From Sclerodactyla briareus (Eukaryota > Echinodermata > Holothuroidea > Dendrochirotida > Sclerodactylidae): a stretch of DNA of 64,000 bases. Position 1 is the first letter of the stretch. Each line of letters begins with the position of its first letter. The position numbers and the translations under genes were made by a program. Below, piece after piece: positions 33,182-44,563 of this stretch. The notes under the pieces were generated by a model. The model worked only from the letters and a program-made list of their open reading frames with translations. It did no database searches and was not told the origin of the DNA. The stretch is from positions 62,001 through 126,000 of the forward strand of contig JAODTK010005621.1 of assembly GCA_026419785.1 (NCBI GenBank), given 5' to 3'.

Positions 33182-33850
33182 AGCTCAAACCAGCTATGCT
33201 GGTTGAGCCATTGTGATCCGCCGTCATTCTATCTATCTTCTACTACTACTTCCTGTGTGGTCCCATTGAACCCGCTATTGGTCTTTTTTGGCTGCTCAAT
33301 TTATCAATCTTTGATTGCTTTGACCAAACTTGGACTTAATGGATCCTTGTGACCTCGAGGCCATTTCTGGTCTTGTGAAAGTCAAGGTCAAAGGTCATTA
33401 AAGCATCACTACTGGCAATTTTGTTCAAAATTACAAAATGGATCTTCTCCTACAAAAAGCATTAGATTGTCTTGAAACTCAGTCATGTTTCTTGGGTAGT
33501 GTTCTTTTTAGATTGTACACAGTTTTTTGATGGAACGTCATCAAATGCCATTAGAGTTAAAACAGTAACCTCTGGTGAAAAGACGGTCATAAACTTTGAT
33601 GGATGTGCCCGAACTTGTGACCAATGTCATTGATGACCCTGGGACAAAAAAAAACTTGACCTTGTGAAGGTCAAATTCAAAGGTCATTAAAGAGGAATAA
33701 GGGACTATTTGTTGATCACAGAATGCATTTTCCCCTCCTATGAAGAGATTGGATTGTTCCCAAATTACACATTCTAATGTTTTTCTCAACAAGTGACTCT
33801 CCACCATGGCAATGTTTCACAAAATTTTCATGTCCATGTTATTCTTGAGG
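33182..33850. repeat. AGGTCA-rich interspersed repeat, second copy
   Basis: Starts with a near-perfect hairpin 'gctcaaaccag ctat gctggttgagcc' (33184-33210), then 'attgtgatccgccgtcattctatctatct'. It resembles the copy starting at 3917. It contains a perfect AGGTCAAAGGTCA direct repeat at 33385-33397 and the shared phrases 'gcattagatt' and 'cattagagttaaaacagtaac'. Non-coding. Confidence 0.65.
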
Positions 33851-34152
33851 TAGTTTAAGGTTCATTTTATGGAAAAATTGACATATTTGATATTTCCCAT
33901 GATCCTGCTTCATGTCTCCCATAATGCACTCGGGGATATGACCTCCGCGATCTAGTTTGTTACGTAGATATCACATCGTCCCGCGACATAACCTCAACTG
34001 GAATGCCAATTCCATCCATCGACGGACCGAGTGATTCGCGTAGGCACCCCAGAGAAGGGCTATTCCATTAGTAAAATGCCTTTCCCATAGTAAGCAGTGA
34101 GATATGGGACTTGATCCATGGAGATCTTTTAGAGATGAAAACTTTGATCTTC

Positions 34153-34350
34153 GATCGCGATCGCGATCAAGGTTTTTTTGGAGCAGACTTCGCAGCGAAA
34201 ACTTGAAGCACAGGGGCTCGTAGTGTTGACATGCTATACACCCATAATGTAGCTCCTAGGCCTGTTCTCTATAAATAACATTAATACAGTCCATCGATAA
34301 TACTAGTCGGTCCAACACTACGAGTCGGAGCCACCATGGTTTTGGAGAGG
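34153..34350 (+). promoter_or_regulatory. Possible internal promoter and first exon (MVLER)
   Basis: A 16-bp palindrome GATCGCGATCGCGATC (34153-34168) precedes a 12-bp inverted repeat CTCGTAGTGTTG (34217-34228) / CAACACTACGAG (34313-34324). The spacer contains TATAAATA (34270-34277). Eleven bases after the right arm is GAGCCACCATGG, an optimal Kozak context, with ATG at 34336. The ORF MVLER runs directly into a consensus donor GTGAGT at 34351. Together these resemble a short promoter plus first coding exon. The phase (0) does not fit the next PRRC2 exon at 39972 (phase 1), so it may be an unrelated or transposon-derived unit. Confidence 0.35.
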
Positions 34351-34516
34351 GTGAGTATCGGAACGGTTCAATATTTTAGCACAATCTTTGCATACTCATA
34401 TACTTGTGTGTCAGAAATCGTTCCACTGCAGACATGAGAGAAAAACCCTATGTTTGTTACAATGGACATGAGTCATGACCCTGCAGAACTGGTGCATTTA
34501 CACATTCTATGTTAAC

Positions 34517-35674
34517 TAGTGTTCAACGATTATGCCAAATCGGATGTTACGGTTAACCGATTATTTTTCGCATACTCGGAATCCCAGATAAACCGATACC
34601 AATATAATTCCATTCAAGTCCATTACACGTTCACATGTCATTGCAATTACGTAAGGCAACTTCCCTGAGTTAGATCCCCTCATAGACCTACAGAGGTAAG
34701 TCATAGTCAGCTTTAGTTGCAAGTCATTACTCATATATTTCCATCTTTTTATCGGCATGCATATGGTTTGGTTACCCCGGTGAAGGAAACAAAATAATGT
34801 ATACTCCAGCTTCGAAATGAATTCGGAAGCTTCGATACTCATGTGAATATCATAGAGTCGATACGCACGGCCCTGCACGATCAAGAAGCCTGAAAATACT
34901 TTCCGTGCATACCGTACCAAACACATGTTATGGTGTGTACACAACATATGTAGTGCGGTAACATCACGTTCGATCATCCTCTACAACACACTTAACGCCT
35001 GTGAGTTTTTCCCATTGGCCCTGTGGTTAAGCCTGAACACTCGAGCGGGGTAGCGGTCCGCGTCCGATTAACTAAAATGTTTGCTGGGCCTGTGAACTCG
35101 CATAGACCTACTTCCTCAATGCCATAATGAATGGTTTTATTTCAACCAATTTCTCACTGGGTACAACGCTGATATTAGTAGTTTGTCGAATGAATTTTAG
35201 CAACTTCACGATCAATTCCAGGCCGTGTCTTGCTTCGGTACCATGCCAATCGAGGCAATGGTTTGTGGTAAGCACTGCCATTCCTTAGTTTATGTGTCTC
35301 ATGTCATATGTTCAGTGTATAGCGCGATGCACAGCATATAACCGAGTTATGTCACGGCTGAATGAACCATCGTTTTGTGAGTTTTATTCATCGGGGAGGG
35401 CGGGTTTCGGATGGGGGGGGGGGGGGGGGATCCCCGCGGTGGCTTGTGGACATTGAAGAACATTTTTGCTTCAACCGGTGTGTATTTTGAATGTGTGTTT
35501 ACTACATGTGTTCCAATTTTGAGCGGAACATGTTGAAATTCTGCTACCATGTGTTATGGGTAATCGCGGTTCTCGTGATCAGAACTAGATGAGTAATTTA
35601 CCGATTCTGATACCGATTCATTGTGCCATAATCGGGGGTAGCCGATTCCCGAATCGATAATCGTTGAAACACTA
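34517..35674. mobile_element. Non-autonomous hAT-like transposon with 8-bp TSD
   Basis: Left end TAGTGTTCAACGATTAT (34517-) and right end, minus strand from 35674, TAGTGTTTCAACGATTAT differ by one T. A perfect 8-bp direct repeat ATGTTAAC flanks it (34509-34516 and 35675-35682). Subterminal regions are rich in CGATT/AATCG words on both sides. No transposase ORF is visible. The middle (~34870-35420) resembles the interior of the MITE at 8740-9235. Confidence 0.85.
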
Positions 35675-36510
35675 ATGTTAACCATTGAATTGAGGACCAA
35701 AAATTTTCCAAAAAAAAAAACTGTAAAATAATGTAAAATCTGCAATCTAAAACATTTGAAAAATCATCATATAATAATGAAACAGGCATAATGATGGGTT
35801 GATACAAACAATTCACAAAAGAGTGACTCTTTATTTGCAAGGTGGGTCACTTCAATTTTACTCTTCTGATCTAGGCTACGTGTGGTCCCTGTACAAAGTC
35901 ATAGTAAGTTAGGCCTAAGTAGCTTAGGCCCTACTGCTCTGCTGGCTACTTTGCGGGAATTTATAGAGCCATTGGAAATACCATTTTTTTTTGTCTTACT
36001 CATTCACACAAAATACAATTTTGCCTGGAAAGGACATTCACTATGGCAGCAGAAACTGTTGCGTTGAAGGATTTGGCCCTTTCGGCGAAGTCACGGGTAG
36101 CTAAGGAATGACATGCATGGGGTAGCATTTTCCCCGTGGGCATGTACCCCACTGGTTTACATGTATAACTGTGTGGCAGTAGTATTTTTTTGCAATTCAC
36201 TCCATTGGCGAGTCAGGGAGACAAATTGGGCAAGATGGAGGCGTTGAGATTGGTATAGGGGTGGTGTCAGGGATTAAGAGTGGGGTTGCGGTTGGTTTAG
36301 ATAACACTATCAATACTCCCAGTACCCATGGGTATACATTACATATTTTTTTTGCAAATCATGCTTTTTTTGTTTCGCCTGAACTGCAAACTTTCTTTTC
36401 TAAGCAGGATTCCTGAAATGGTTAGACCAATTTTGAGACGAAATTTTGTATGTAGATCAGGGTGTGGGTGAACACGATCTGACTATTTTGGGCGCAAACC
36501 GCTATAAAAG

Positions 36511-37972
36511 TAGGGCTCTACCGAAATGACTTTTTTTCATGCCGCTCCGATGGCCGATGTTTTCCTTTCGAACATCGGCTGATGTTCGATCCGATCCGAT
36601 GATGGACGGATGATCGCACTATTACAAACATGTGACCTGTTGGATTTGTTTCCATTGGGTTTTAGTGTACCAGTGTTTATTAGTCATTTTTTAGAGGACC
36701 TCTCAAAAAGAAGTGAGCATCCACACAACCCTTCCAGCTGTAAGTCATTCGAAACAATGTGATCACATATCAGCTGAACGTTTTTTTCATACAAAAACTT
36801 AATAATTGGAGGCGATACATCACTAGTTTGTGCTTACTAGCGTTATTATGCTCTAAATCTAACGTTATTCTCCGTAAATCATGAAACTTGTTGTAAAATG
36901 TGCTGCACTGGAGTAACTACATTTAGTCCCAAAAATATCCGCGATGTCCTGGCACCTAACCTCCACTACGCAGTACAGCCTAGTCAGTGCTGCTGCTCTG
37001 AAGTATTCACATTTTGCGTGCTCCATAGATATAGCGATGTTTTTGTGCAGAGTGCCTACTTGTAGGTTTCGCATGTTTCGCAGTCCTTGGAGATCGATCG
37101 TGTTGATGTATGTAGCGTACCTAGTACCTGTGTTCGTGTTCAATTGTTGGCCATGCCGTGACAACTTTTTTCAAACATTTCAATTTTATGATTAACAGAC
37201 ACTCATACATCATACAAGACATGGATAATATGGTTAGAAGGAAAACTTTTTCACATAATTGAACATATGTTTATTTTGGGAGATGCGTGTAGCTTCGGAG
37301 ACTTATTATCCCTTTTCCAAAACTTATTGCAAATCTTTACGGAACATTGGAACTGATCTTTCGGAACGTTCTCATGGGCCTTATTCGTTGCGTGGCGTGG
37401 GGTGTGTGTGTGAAATCATTCAGTGGTTTCTCCTAATAATTTTTTTTTGTAGGGTATCATTGCTCGTGTTTGGCTCACTCCATTGTCCTCTGGTCTGAGC
37501 GTGTATTTGGGGACTTCCGGCCAGCGGGTCACATCAACATGTATTGGAAGCTGCGACGGGATCAACTAGAGCCTTGCATATATGCGGGCCGCACCTATGA
37601 TTTCTTACCGTACAGAGTAATGTCACTGCGGGGGGTCATATTAGTGATACTTCAGATCGGAGCCAGGCTCAGATGGTAGTTTGACGGACAGCGCGGGGAT
37701 GGAATTTATAAATGAATCCTGACTGTCACAAATCGCGTGGGCAAGTTAGCCATCTTGTCTACTTTCACGAGCCTGCTGGGCGGCCAGGGGGTACTCCTCA
37801 CTTCATTCTGACATTTTACTATTTTACTGCTGAGTAGGGTGATTGGTGGGTGAAATTTGACATTAGCAAACATCGGTAGAATTGGTTGGTCATTGCGCCG
37901 ATCCGATGTTTTGCCGATAGTGCAAAAAAAATCGGGCCAGTCCGATGTCCCATCGGGATAGGTAGAGCCCTA
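36511..37972. mobile_element. Non-autonomous hAT-like transposon with 8-bp TSD
   Basis: Left end TAGGGCTCTACC (36511-) and right end, minus strand from 37972, TAGGGCTCTACC are identical over 12 bp. Flanks are CTATAAAAG (36502-36510) and CTATAAAG (37973-37980), an 8-bp target duplication with one extra A in a run. Subterminal regions carry several copies of 'ccgatg' or 'catcgg' (for example 'gaacatcggctgatgttcgatccgatccgatg'). No transposase domain was recognised in the 1.46-kb interior. Confidence 0.82.
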
Positions 37973-38199
37973 CTATAAAGGAGAGTGATTGGCCTATTCT
38001 ATAATATTCATTGTTTAAGCTTATAGCAAAATTACAGATGAAACGGAACTGCTTTGGTGACTTGGTTTTTTTGGCACAGAGATGACGGATATGAGGTCAG
38101 ATGAACTAATTAGATACAGCGTACAATATGCTACTTAAGTGGTCTAGTTTTGCAATAACTCGGTGAATATGCAAGGTTGTGAGCTTTTTCCCCGAGAAA

Positions 38200-39010
38200 C
38201 TTGACAGTGAATACGGTCTAAATCCAGTCCCGACATTACTTAAAACAGAGATTCAGTTCAAGGGAGCCTTCCATGTGTCAATGTGCCGTACTTATGCAAA
38301 ATCATAAAGTTGGTTGGTTTGGGGTTTTTAAATGAGACCTGGTGGTAGGTTACCTTCATTTCCAAATTTTTTCATTCATCATGGATTCCAGGTCACTGGA
38401 GTTATTCAACATACTGTCTTATTTGATAATTCATGGCGTATGCTATTTGCCCTATTCCCATGAAACTTTGTAGGTCTGACTTATCCTTCCTTCCACATTC
38501 CTAAATGAGACTGGAAGTTATTCATTTAGTCTATTTTGCATAGTTCATTCCAAATTTCAAAGTTTGTTAGATTTTTATGAGCTTGATGCATATGGTCTAC
38601 CTTTAGTCCCATTTTTTTTTTTTCATTGACTTGAGTCACTGGGGGTTATTCATGTGTGTATAATTGCTTCATTCATGCAAATGTTCAAGTTGGTTAGATC
38701 CACATGAAATGTGTAGAGTGTGGTCCACCATTGGTCCTGAGATAGATCTTTGAAATGAGAAATGGGTCCAATGAAGTTGAATATTGTGTCTAATTTTGCA
38801 TAAGCAGACATTCAAGTCACATTTCCACATGTCAGTAGACATGGTCAACCAGTTCCTACGAATTAGAAATTGTTCACTGGTTATTCAGCTGTTCCTGTTA
38901 AATGCTAATACAAAATCCTGGAAGCAAGAATGATGCCTTGTAATTGTGTTCATTATACTAATCGAAAAACCATCGATCTTGTCACCGGGCGGGCGTCACT
39001 GGGTGATCAC
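38200..39010. repeat. 'ttgcataa' interspersed repeat, copy 1
   Basis: Collinear with 48350-48990: both contain 'gcata..tta(t)tccaaatttc', 'gtgtggtccaccatt(g/a)gtcctg', 'gaagttga(a/g)tattgtgtctaatttt', 'ctgttcctgttaaatgcta' and 'ccttgtaattgt'. Built from degenerate ~100-130-bp sub-units, each with a 'catgaaacttggtgggtatggt..acc' phrase. Non-coding, of unknown class. Confidence 0.7.
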
Positions 39011-39971
39011 CGTGTTAACTCTTAAAACATCTTTCTGAATAAGTGAAAGTTTAAAATAATACAGAATGTCTAAATTCCAAAATAGCTGGAGGGACGATCA
39101 ATATGTTCATTTATTTTTACTTAGCCTAATTAGCCCTGTTCTTGGAGACTAAATTGGGCTAATGAGAAACTGGTACAGGTAAACTACAGTAGTCAGTACA
39201 GTACAACTTTCTTTGAGTTTGTATGCCAAGAGTTCAACCTACTGCTTTCTACAAGTTTTAGGCAACAAACAGTTCAGTCAAGTAGCCATTCAGCTAACCT
39301 GTACCCATGGACGTTTCGGCCAACCACGGCTGGATGTTTTGGCTGCCTCCTTAAATATTTAACCAGCATCTCCTAATAGTTAGTCCATAATAACTGGTGG
39401 CTAATGCAATACTGTGTGACCTGTTCTACCATAGAACGCTTGAAGATTTCTGATACCACGCCATCTGATAAGAAGGCCAAGCAGTGTATTTGAGCCCAAG
39501 GAATTGTCACAGGCTTTCAAAAGACTTGTTTATTAATTTTGTTTTTTCATAAACTCAGGTGTGTATGAGCCTGAGGTGCTGAAATAACAATCGTTGACCA
39601 CATCAAGATAGGTCAAAGCAACTAAAGAATCAAACAGTCGCACATGAAAGTTCCGTAGTCGTGTTTTAATGCACTTGTTGAGCATTTATGAAGTTAAAGA
39701 TTATGCGCATTTATTTGAGTGTGAGATACAGAAAAGCATTGGTGCTCTTGTTTGAATGTTTTGCCGCTAGGTAAAATGTCTCTGTCTTTGCCAACCGAGT
39801 GACTGAAAACAATTCATTGATAGGTCTGACTATGGTTTGCAGAACAACACAATAGGTGGGAAAAGTCATTGCCTCACAGCAAGAAGAGTAACTGGGTATA
39901 GTTTAAGCTGAACTAGATGGCCAGACCAGTTGAGGATGGTTCAGTCGTAACCATCCCCTGTGTATTTTCAG

Positions 39972-40119
39972 GTGTGGTGATGGTTGACAACAGACCGGCA
40001 GGTGATCAGGAGCACCCCGTGACCTACTGCCCTGGAGAGGGCTCCAGGAGGTCAAGTCCAAGCGAGCCCAGCGACAGGAGGCAGAGCGACGACGACTGGA
40101 CACAACCTCCGTTATTGAT
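39972..40119 (+). CDS. PRRC2: PRRC2 exon: |SVVMVDNRP and EVKSKRAQRQEAERRR
   Basis: Acceptor GTGTATTTTCAG ends at 39971; donor GTGAGT at 40120. GT completes Ser from the previous exon, then VVMVDNRPAGDQEHPVTYC. One base shifted, GLQEVKSKRAQRQEAERRRL continues to DTTSVID and leaves in phase 0. Human PRRC2C has SVVIIDDHPEVTVIED...DDGFTEVVSKKQQKRLQDEERRKKEEQ. The basic, coiled-coil-like end is well conserved. One indel near 40025-40035 is required. Confidence 0.92.
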
Positions 40120-40230
40120 GTGAGTAGTGCAGCGCCCTCTATTCTTTGCATCTGGTCGGATGATTAGTCTGCTCTACACATGGACAACCAACCTGGGGCC
40201 TGCAAGCTCACTGTTTAATCCATAATCCAA

Positions 40231-40420
40231 GTGGTTGGCACAATTAGTAGAACGACGGCCTTCCCCCTGGGAGACCGGGGGTTCGATTCCTGGTAGGGTC
40301 ATACCAAAGACTTTGAAAATGGTACCTGTTGCCTTCGCCTGGTAACTCAGCGAAGGGATTTGAGTTGGTAAATTGAATAATACTAACACTGTGTTTTACA
40401 GAGCGTAAAATCACCAGTGA
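40231..40420 (+). mobile_element. tRNA-derived SINE
   Basis: A tRNA-like head with a recognisable RNA polymerase III B box GGTTCGATTCC (40280-40290), preceded ~35 bp upstream by an A-box-like TGGCACAATTAGTAG (40235-40249). Short stems around 'ccccctgggagaccggggg' resemble a TpsiC arm region. It is followed by a body 'atggtacctgttgcc..ctggtaactcagcgaagg' and an AT-rich end near 40380-40400. A decayed relative lies at ~3230. Confidence 0.72.
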
Positions 40421-40499
40421 AGGTACCCTAAAACGCTGCACAACAAGTAAAATGAAGAAACATACGATACAAATAATACAGTAACAAAAAACCAAATAG

Positions 40500-41105
40500 C
40501 CCAATCAGCATTGATAGTATTTTCGATACAGATGGGTCTTGATACTGGTTTTTGACTGGTTTTTCCCATCATTGAGCACCACTTATTCAAGGAACACCAA
40601 GAATTAATGTCGATAGTGCAAGCTTCCAACCTCTTTATGGCATCATGGCAATCAGACTTGTTAAGGTTAAATAAATTTGTGTGTCGTCAGTGTAAACCAT
40701 CCCATGCAAGCCATGCGCTGGAATAATATCCTGGATGGTGGCGCTGTATAGGGTAAAAATTACTGGACCAGCGGCAGACCCCTGGGGCACTCCGCAATCC
40801 AGCGGACTGGGTGAAGAAAATGATTGCTTGATCTTGACGGCATTAGTGCGTCCCCGACTAATACCATTCTTTAGCTGATCCATTGATTCCGTAGAGGTCT
40901 GATAACTTGGGGAGATTATCATGGTCTATCAAATCGAAAGCAGCAGTAAAATCCAATAATACAGGATGACCCTCATTCCCATATCCAAGGCCCGGAGGAT
41001 ATCGTTCTGCACTGCAAGAAGGGGCGAGCTCCACACTGTGGTGTGGCTGATAATCTGCCTGCAAAGATTCTTAATGATTATTACTTTTCCAATATGCCAG
41101 GTACT
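40500..41105 (-). mobile_element. Outer LINE (CR1/L2-like), C-terminal part of RT
   Basis: Minus-strand fragments read, in order, LQADYQPHHSVELAP (~41060), VLLDFTAAFDLIDHDN (~40965), CGVPQGSAAGPVIFTLYS (~40800), MVYTDDTQIYLTLTS (~40690) and RLEACTIDINSWCSLNKW (~40615). These are the ordered RT motifs of non-LTR retrotransposons: the Q..YR.HS box, the LLD.TAAFD box, PQGS, the Y.DD catalytic box (Ala to Thr here) and the LE.C..DI..WC thumb region. Frames shift several times. It continues upstream in the segment at 44564-45800, from which it is separated by the inner element. Confidence 0.82.
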
Positions 41106-42313
41106 AATATATAATAATAATGTGGTGCTTATATAGCGCCTTACGCAAAGCCTCAAGCGCTTAAGAAAGAGGGAAAAGTCAACAGTTACGGAAGAGGAAG
41201 TTTCAGCTTCTTCTTGAAGGAGTCAACACTGGTGGCCGACCGAAGGTCGTCTGGTAGGCTATTCCAAAGAGATGGTCCTCCGGACAAAAGCCTTGTTACC
41301 GTAAGTATTAGTATGCGTTCTTTTTTGATGATATAAGTTGCGAGAGGACGAACGCAGAGTGCGTGTAGGGCGATACGGCTCGATCAGGTCTGACAGGTAC
41401 TTTGGGCCGATGCCCTTGAAGATCTTAAACATGGTGAGTAGAAGTTTGAACGAGATACGAGCGGTGACAGGGAGCCAGTGAAGATCCCTCAATACCGGGG
41501 TGATATGAGGCTTGGAGGTGTCCTGGTGACAATTCTGGCTGCCGCATTTTGAATGTTTTGCATTTTCTTCAGTTCGGAAGCAGGAAATCCAAAGAGTAGG
41601 CCATTGCAGAAATCGAGGCGGGATGAAAAGAACGAGTGTGCGAGTCTTTCTGAGGAGGATTGAGTCAAGTATTTTCTGATTTCCCGATCTGGTGAACACC
41701 GAACCAGCCAGCCTGACACACTTTACGCACATGCGTTTTGAGGTCAAGCTTGCTATCAAATAGAACACCAGGTTTCTGGCGTCGGTGACTGGGTAAACCA
41801 AAGATCCGCCAACATGGAGTGGTGGAATGGGAGCAGAGTTACAAAACTTAGAGGAGACATGGATCAGTTGAGTCTTTGCTGCATTTACCTTTAGCATGTT
41901 AGCAGATGCCCAGTCCATGACGTCAGAAACACAGCACTCGAGTAGCTGCATGGCAGATGTGCGTTCGGCGTCTTTAAATGGAATATACAGTTGAGTGTCG
42001 TCGGCGTAAACCATGTGATTCACGTCGTGGGAGTTGGATAATGTCACTGATTGGACTGGTATAAAATGTGTATAAGGGAGCACCTAAGACCGACCTTGTG
42101 GAACACCGCGATGTAGACAGTGCGGGTGTGAAACCGAGTGCCAATGGCAACACGCTGCGTCCTATTGGCCAAATAAGAATTGAACCAGCTCAGAGCAGAC
42201 CCAACAATACCGTACCTGGGCTGGAGACGATGCACTAGGATACATTGTGAGCGATTTGTGTCAAAGGCAGCGGTCATATCAAGAAAAATAATAATAGAAT
42301 CTGACGATGTCAA
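41106..42313 (-). mobile_element. Inner LINE, 3' part with RT catalytic domain and 3' tail
   Basis: On the minus strand it starts IIIFLDMTAAFDTNRS (~42290) and continues LSWFNSYLANRTQRVAIGT, MVYADDTQLYIP (intact YADD at ~42000), DWASANMLKVNAAKTQLIHV and a CR1/L2-type C-terminal region to ~41260. The 3' end has the 'gcgctatataagcacc' plus 'attattat' tail (41106-41150, minus strand) typical of CR1/L2 elements in marine invertebrates. It lies inside the outer LINE. Confidence 0.85.
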
Positions 42314-44563
42314 AAAACAGTATCAGGCGCTCGTTGCTGCCACATCTGTCCACTTCTAGCTTTTCGTTTTCATGCGTTTTTCTTGTGTTTGTCTTCACTT
42401 GGACTGTGTGACGTCCATTGGTTCTTCACGGGCAAGTCTTTTGTGTGTCTTTTTACCTATAACTTGCAGGTTTTTATAGTGTTTTTGGTAGTTTTTTCGA
42501 GTCATGTTTCTGTCGACGGGATTGTCACTTGCCCTGCTTGCTATCCTATCAAGCCTACACCTAATTCTCGTAACTAGTCCATTGCCGTTACATGACAAAG
42601 GCCTGATCTCTTCCCCAGCACGCTAATCTGCTTTGAATGCGGTGTTGGTTTCTGTTCCAGGCTACTAACACCTCGCGCCTATACAATGCCAGTTAAACTG
42701 CAGTATACTCGGGATATCCTTCTTGCACTAAGATGCTGTGCGGATCGTAGAGTCCCGAAGCCTGTGTTTGATCGCTTGAAGGAGGAAAACTTATGTCGAT
42801 TCAGGGGCTGTCGTGGAGGCAAAAAGCATGGTACCCCGTCCAACGGATCGACCAGGTATGCCCTAATCCTCACGCCATATGATTCTAATTACTAGCATCA
42901 AAAGAGGGCATAGCACTATTAAACACCCCACTATAAAACTTGGCTTATGGAATGCTCGCTCCCTAACAAACAAAATGGTGCCATAAGCTAGCTGATCAGT
43001 GACAGCGCCCTTGATATCCTTGCAGTTTGAGAAACTTGGATGCCATGGAGATGACAGAGATAGCTCGATATTTTCCGAGTTAAACTTGACGCTCCCTATC
43101 TTCAACTTCGTTCATTCCACACGTAACACAAGGGGTGGTGCCTAGCACCAGGTCGAATAAGGGGCTCAAAGTGTCACAACACGGGCATGTAAACTATTCA
43201 TCCTTCGAACTTATGGATGTCTCAGTGAAACTAAGATCTTTTCAAAACGGTTCCTCGTTATTACAAGACCTCCTTCTCTAGCATGAGTGTGTTTTTTGAT
43301 GAGTTATCTTTCCCTTCGGAATATGGAGCTTACTATTTCCGAGGACGTCCATTGTGCGATTCAAACATCCACATAGACAATGTTAATGACCGCAAATGGC
43401 AATCGACTGCGGATCGACTCGCACGCTCAAACCTTTGTGCAAACAGGTCGAAAAGCTACCCACACTCGTGACATACTCTTGGATCTGCCTCATTTACTGA
43501 CAAGTCTTCAAGTGCTGTCTTGATATAGAAATAATTTCTGGGGTTCCCTTCTGATAATTTCTGCGGTGTCTCCTCGTTTGAAATGAGCGTCCTTCAAACC
43601 ACCGAAAAGAAATCTCTTACCGTAACATCAGTGAGATTGACGTTGCTAAATTTAGCCAGGAATACTGGTTCTTCAAGCCTCTATACTGACAGACGCAGAA
43701 TAATCTTCCAGGCACTAGTCGATCAGTATAACACTGTGCTAGCAGCTTGCTTGGACTCACGCCCCCTGGTTACATCTAAGATCGCCCTGCGACCAAACTC
43801 TCCTGGCAACGGACAGCTTGCGAGCCATGAATACGTGAAAACCGCGGCTTGAACGCGTTGGTTTAAAGTCAAAGGCTTGTAGTTGATAAAGAGATCTACA
43901 TCAATTACTGCAGTTTTTACCACAATTCGCTTGAATCTGCTCAGCGCGATTACTACTCGGCTCAGCTCAGCGACTGCGAGGACGCCAAATTGTTCAGAGC
44001 TATCAACTCAATCTTTAAATCTGACTCTGAGAGACATTACCTGGCTCAGATTCCTCTACCGAGCTTGCCAACCAATTTGCCAACTTCTTTCACTGAGAAA
44101 TAGACCAGATTCAAGGTGAGCTTGCCAGCAACCCTCTGATAGAAACCGTCAGCCGGATCCAGTCCCTATCACGCCTAATATAATGTACTTCAGAAGTTCA
44201 GTGAATTATCCACTGATGAAGTTCGAAGCGGCATTAAAGAGCTCTTGGTCCACCGAAGACAGGCACTTAGATACTATTCCGACCCCCCTCTTGGTTAAGT
44301 GCATAAGACGCTCTTCTGCCTGTTATCACGGACCTAGTAATCGCTCTCTGTTTCTGGTTCCAGTTCCTTTGACATGCTCAAAAACAGCTATGTTGTTCCG
44401 ATTTTGAAGAAAAACAACTTGGATAAGGACACACTCAGCCAAGGACCGTCCGGAAGCCTGCTACCATTTTCTCGAAACGCTTGTCTCTGCCCACAGTGCA
44501 GAGACTACTTCAACAGGAACAACCTGTTACAACCATTCCAATCTGCATATCGCCATGCGTAGC
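42314..44563 (+). mobile_element. Inner LINE, 5' part in inverted orientation
   Basis: The plus strand carries the start of a CR1/L2-like ORF: YTRDILLALRCC and RGCRGG (42700-42830), the endonuclease start KLGLWNARSLTNK (~42940), YNTVLAACLDSRPLVTSK and RPNSPG (~43730-43800), KNSYVVPILKKNNLDKD (~44378) and finally NNLLQPFQSAYRHA at 44563. It stops exactly where the adjacent minus-strand segment (41106-42313) begins in RT order. The two therefore make one nearly full-length element whose 5' part is inverted, the signature of twin priming. Many frameshifts and stops. Confidence 0.78.

Larger units (their letters stand above)
32765..39971. other. 7.2-kb intron with two hAT-like elements
   Basis: Interrupts the conserved Ser codon in DLNNIA-S-VVMVDNRP. 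Contains an AGGTCA-rich repeat (33182-33850), a palindromic TATA/Kozak segment (34150-34360), two hAT-like elements with target duplications (34517-35674 and 36511-37972) and a large 'ttgcataa' repeat (38200-39010). From 39010 to 39971 I see only unique AT-rich sequence. Confidence 0.8.

Noticed and set aside
40235-40300. A functional tRNA gene
   Set aside because: The A box is degenerate, the cloverleaf is incomplete and a SINE body follows.
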